Positions 12,559 to 12,597 of a stretch of DNA of 12,597 bases are shown here, one piece after another. Position numbers and translations under genes: made by a program. The notes beneath the pieces are model-generated. The model had not been told where the DNA came from, did not search any database, and saw only the letters and a program-made list of their open reading frames with translations. Positions within the stretch are counted from its first letter, which is position 1; each line of letters opens with the position of its first letter. The DNA comes from Treponema sp. (GTDB taxonomy: Bacteria > Spirochaetota > Spirochaetia > Treponematales > Breznakiellaceae), in NCBI GenBank assembly GCA_031274565.1, contig JAISPY010000164.1:1-12597 (forward strand), written 5' to 3'.

Positions 12559-12597
12559 ATGGCCGGGAGACTAGTAATGGGACAGAAGGAATTGCTG
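12559..12597 (+). CDS. Truncated 5' end of a probable IS transposase
   Basis: An ATG at 12559 preceded by GGAGGACAGG (good Shine-Dalgarno, five bases spacing) opens a frame that runs off the window: MAGRLVMGQKELL. A short start with VMxQKEL(L) is typical of ISNCY-type transposases, in which a helix-turn-helix domain follows, but 13 residues cannot prove it. The gene is divergent from the ilv cluster. If it is not a transposase it is simply an unknown gene start. Confidence 0.45.
   Translation, partial: MAGRLVMGQKELL

Noticed and set aside
1..12597. CRISPR array, tRNA or rRNA genes
   Set aside because: No regularly spaced repeats, no cloverleaf-like sequence with CCA end, and no rRNA-like conserved segments seen on either strand.

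Overview
The window reads as a piece of a chromosome from a spirochaete-like bacterium, most probably a free-living or gut-associated relative of Treponema. This placement is inference. It rests on the fused TRAP-transporter permease, the spirochaete-style non-lipoprotein signal peptide on PotD, the moderately high GC of the core and the overall protein flavour. No rRNA, tRNA or other marker gene is present to confirm it.

Layout from left to right. Positions 1-390 are strongly AT-rich (roughly 30% GC by eye) and hold no intact gene, but one frame carries a convincing reverse-transcriptase YADD box inside a decayed reading frame. Positions 484-4650 (minus strand) are a complete spermidine/putrescine ABC importer operon, potA-potB-potC-potD. 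It is tightly packed except for a gap of about 160 nt before potD that contains three separate perfect inverted repeats. Positions 4651-4973 are a divergent promoter region. Positions 4974-8682 (plus strand) are a second operon: a TRAP solute-binding protein (DctP family), a fused DctQ-DctM permease, and a PlsC-type acyltransferase whose ribosome-binding site overlaps the permease stop codon. It ends at a textbook intrinsic terminator. Positions 8750-12088 (minus strand) are a branched-chain amino-acid cluster transcribed ilvN-ilvC-leuA. Positions 12089-12558 are an untranslated upstream region. The last 39 bases open a new plus-strand gene that looks like the 5' end of an insertion-sequence transposase.

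How the genes work together. PotA (ATPase), PotB and PotC (permeases) and PotD (periplasmic binder) form one polyamine importer. The TRAP pair forms one secondary importer. Its binding protein appears to lack the usual carboxylate-binding arginine, and its co-transcription with a phospholipid acyltransferase raises the possibility of a hydrophobic or lipid-related substrate. IlvN (acetolactate synthase regulatory subunit), IlvC and LeuA act in valine, isoleucine and leucine synthesis, but the catalytic subunit IlvB and the later leucine enzymes are not in the window.

The most notable structure beyond the genes is the set of perfect or near-perfect inverted repeats in every wide same-strand intercistronic gap (potC-potD, ilvN-ilvC, ilvC-leuA). 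The other notable point is that both window edges carry traces of mobile elements, a reverse-transcriptase relic on the left and a probable IS start on the right. I found no clear evidence of a wholly new biological system. The TRAP-acyltransferase operon and the intercistronic stem-loops are the best leads.
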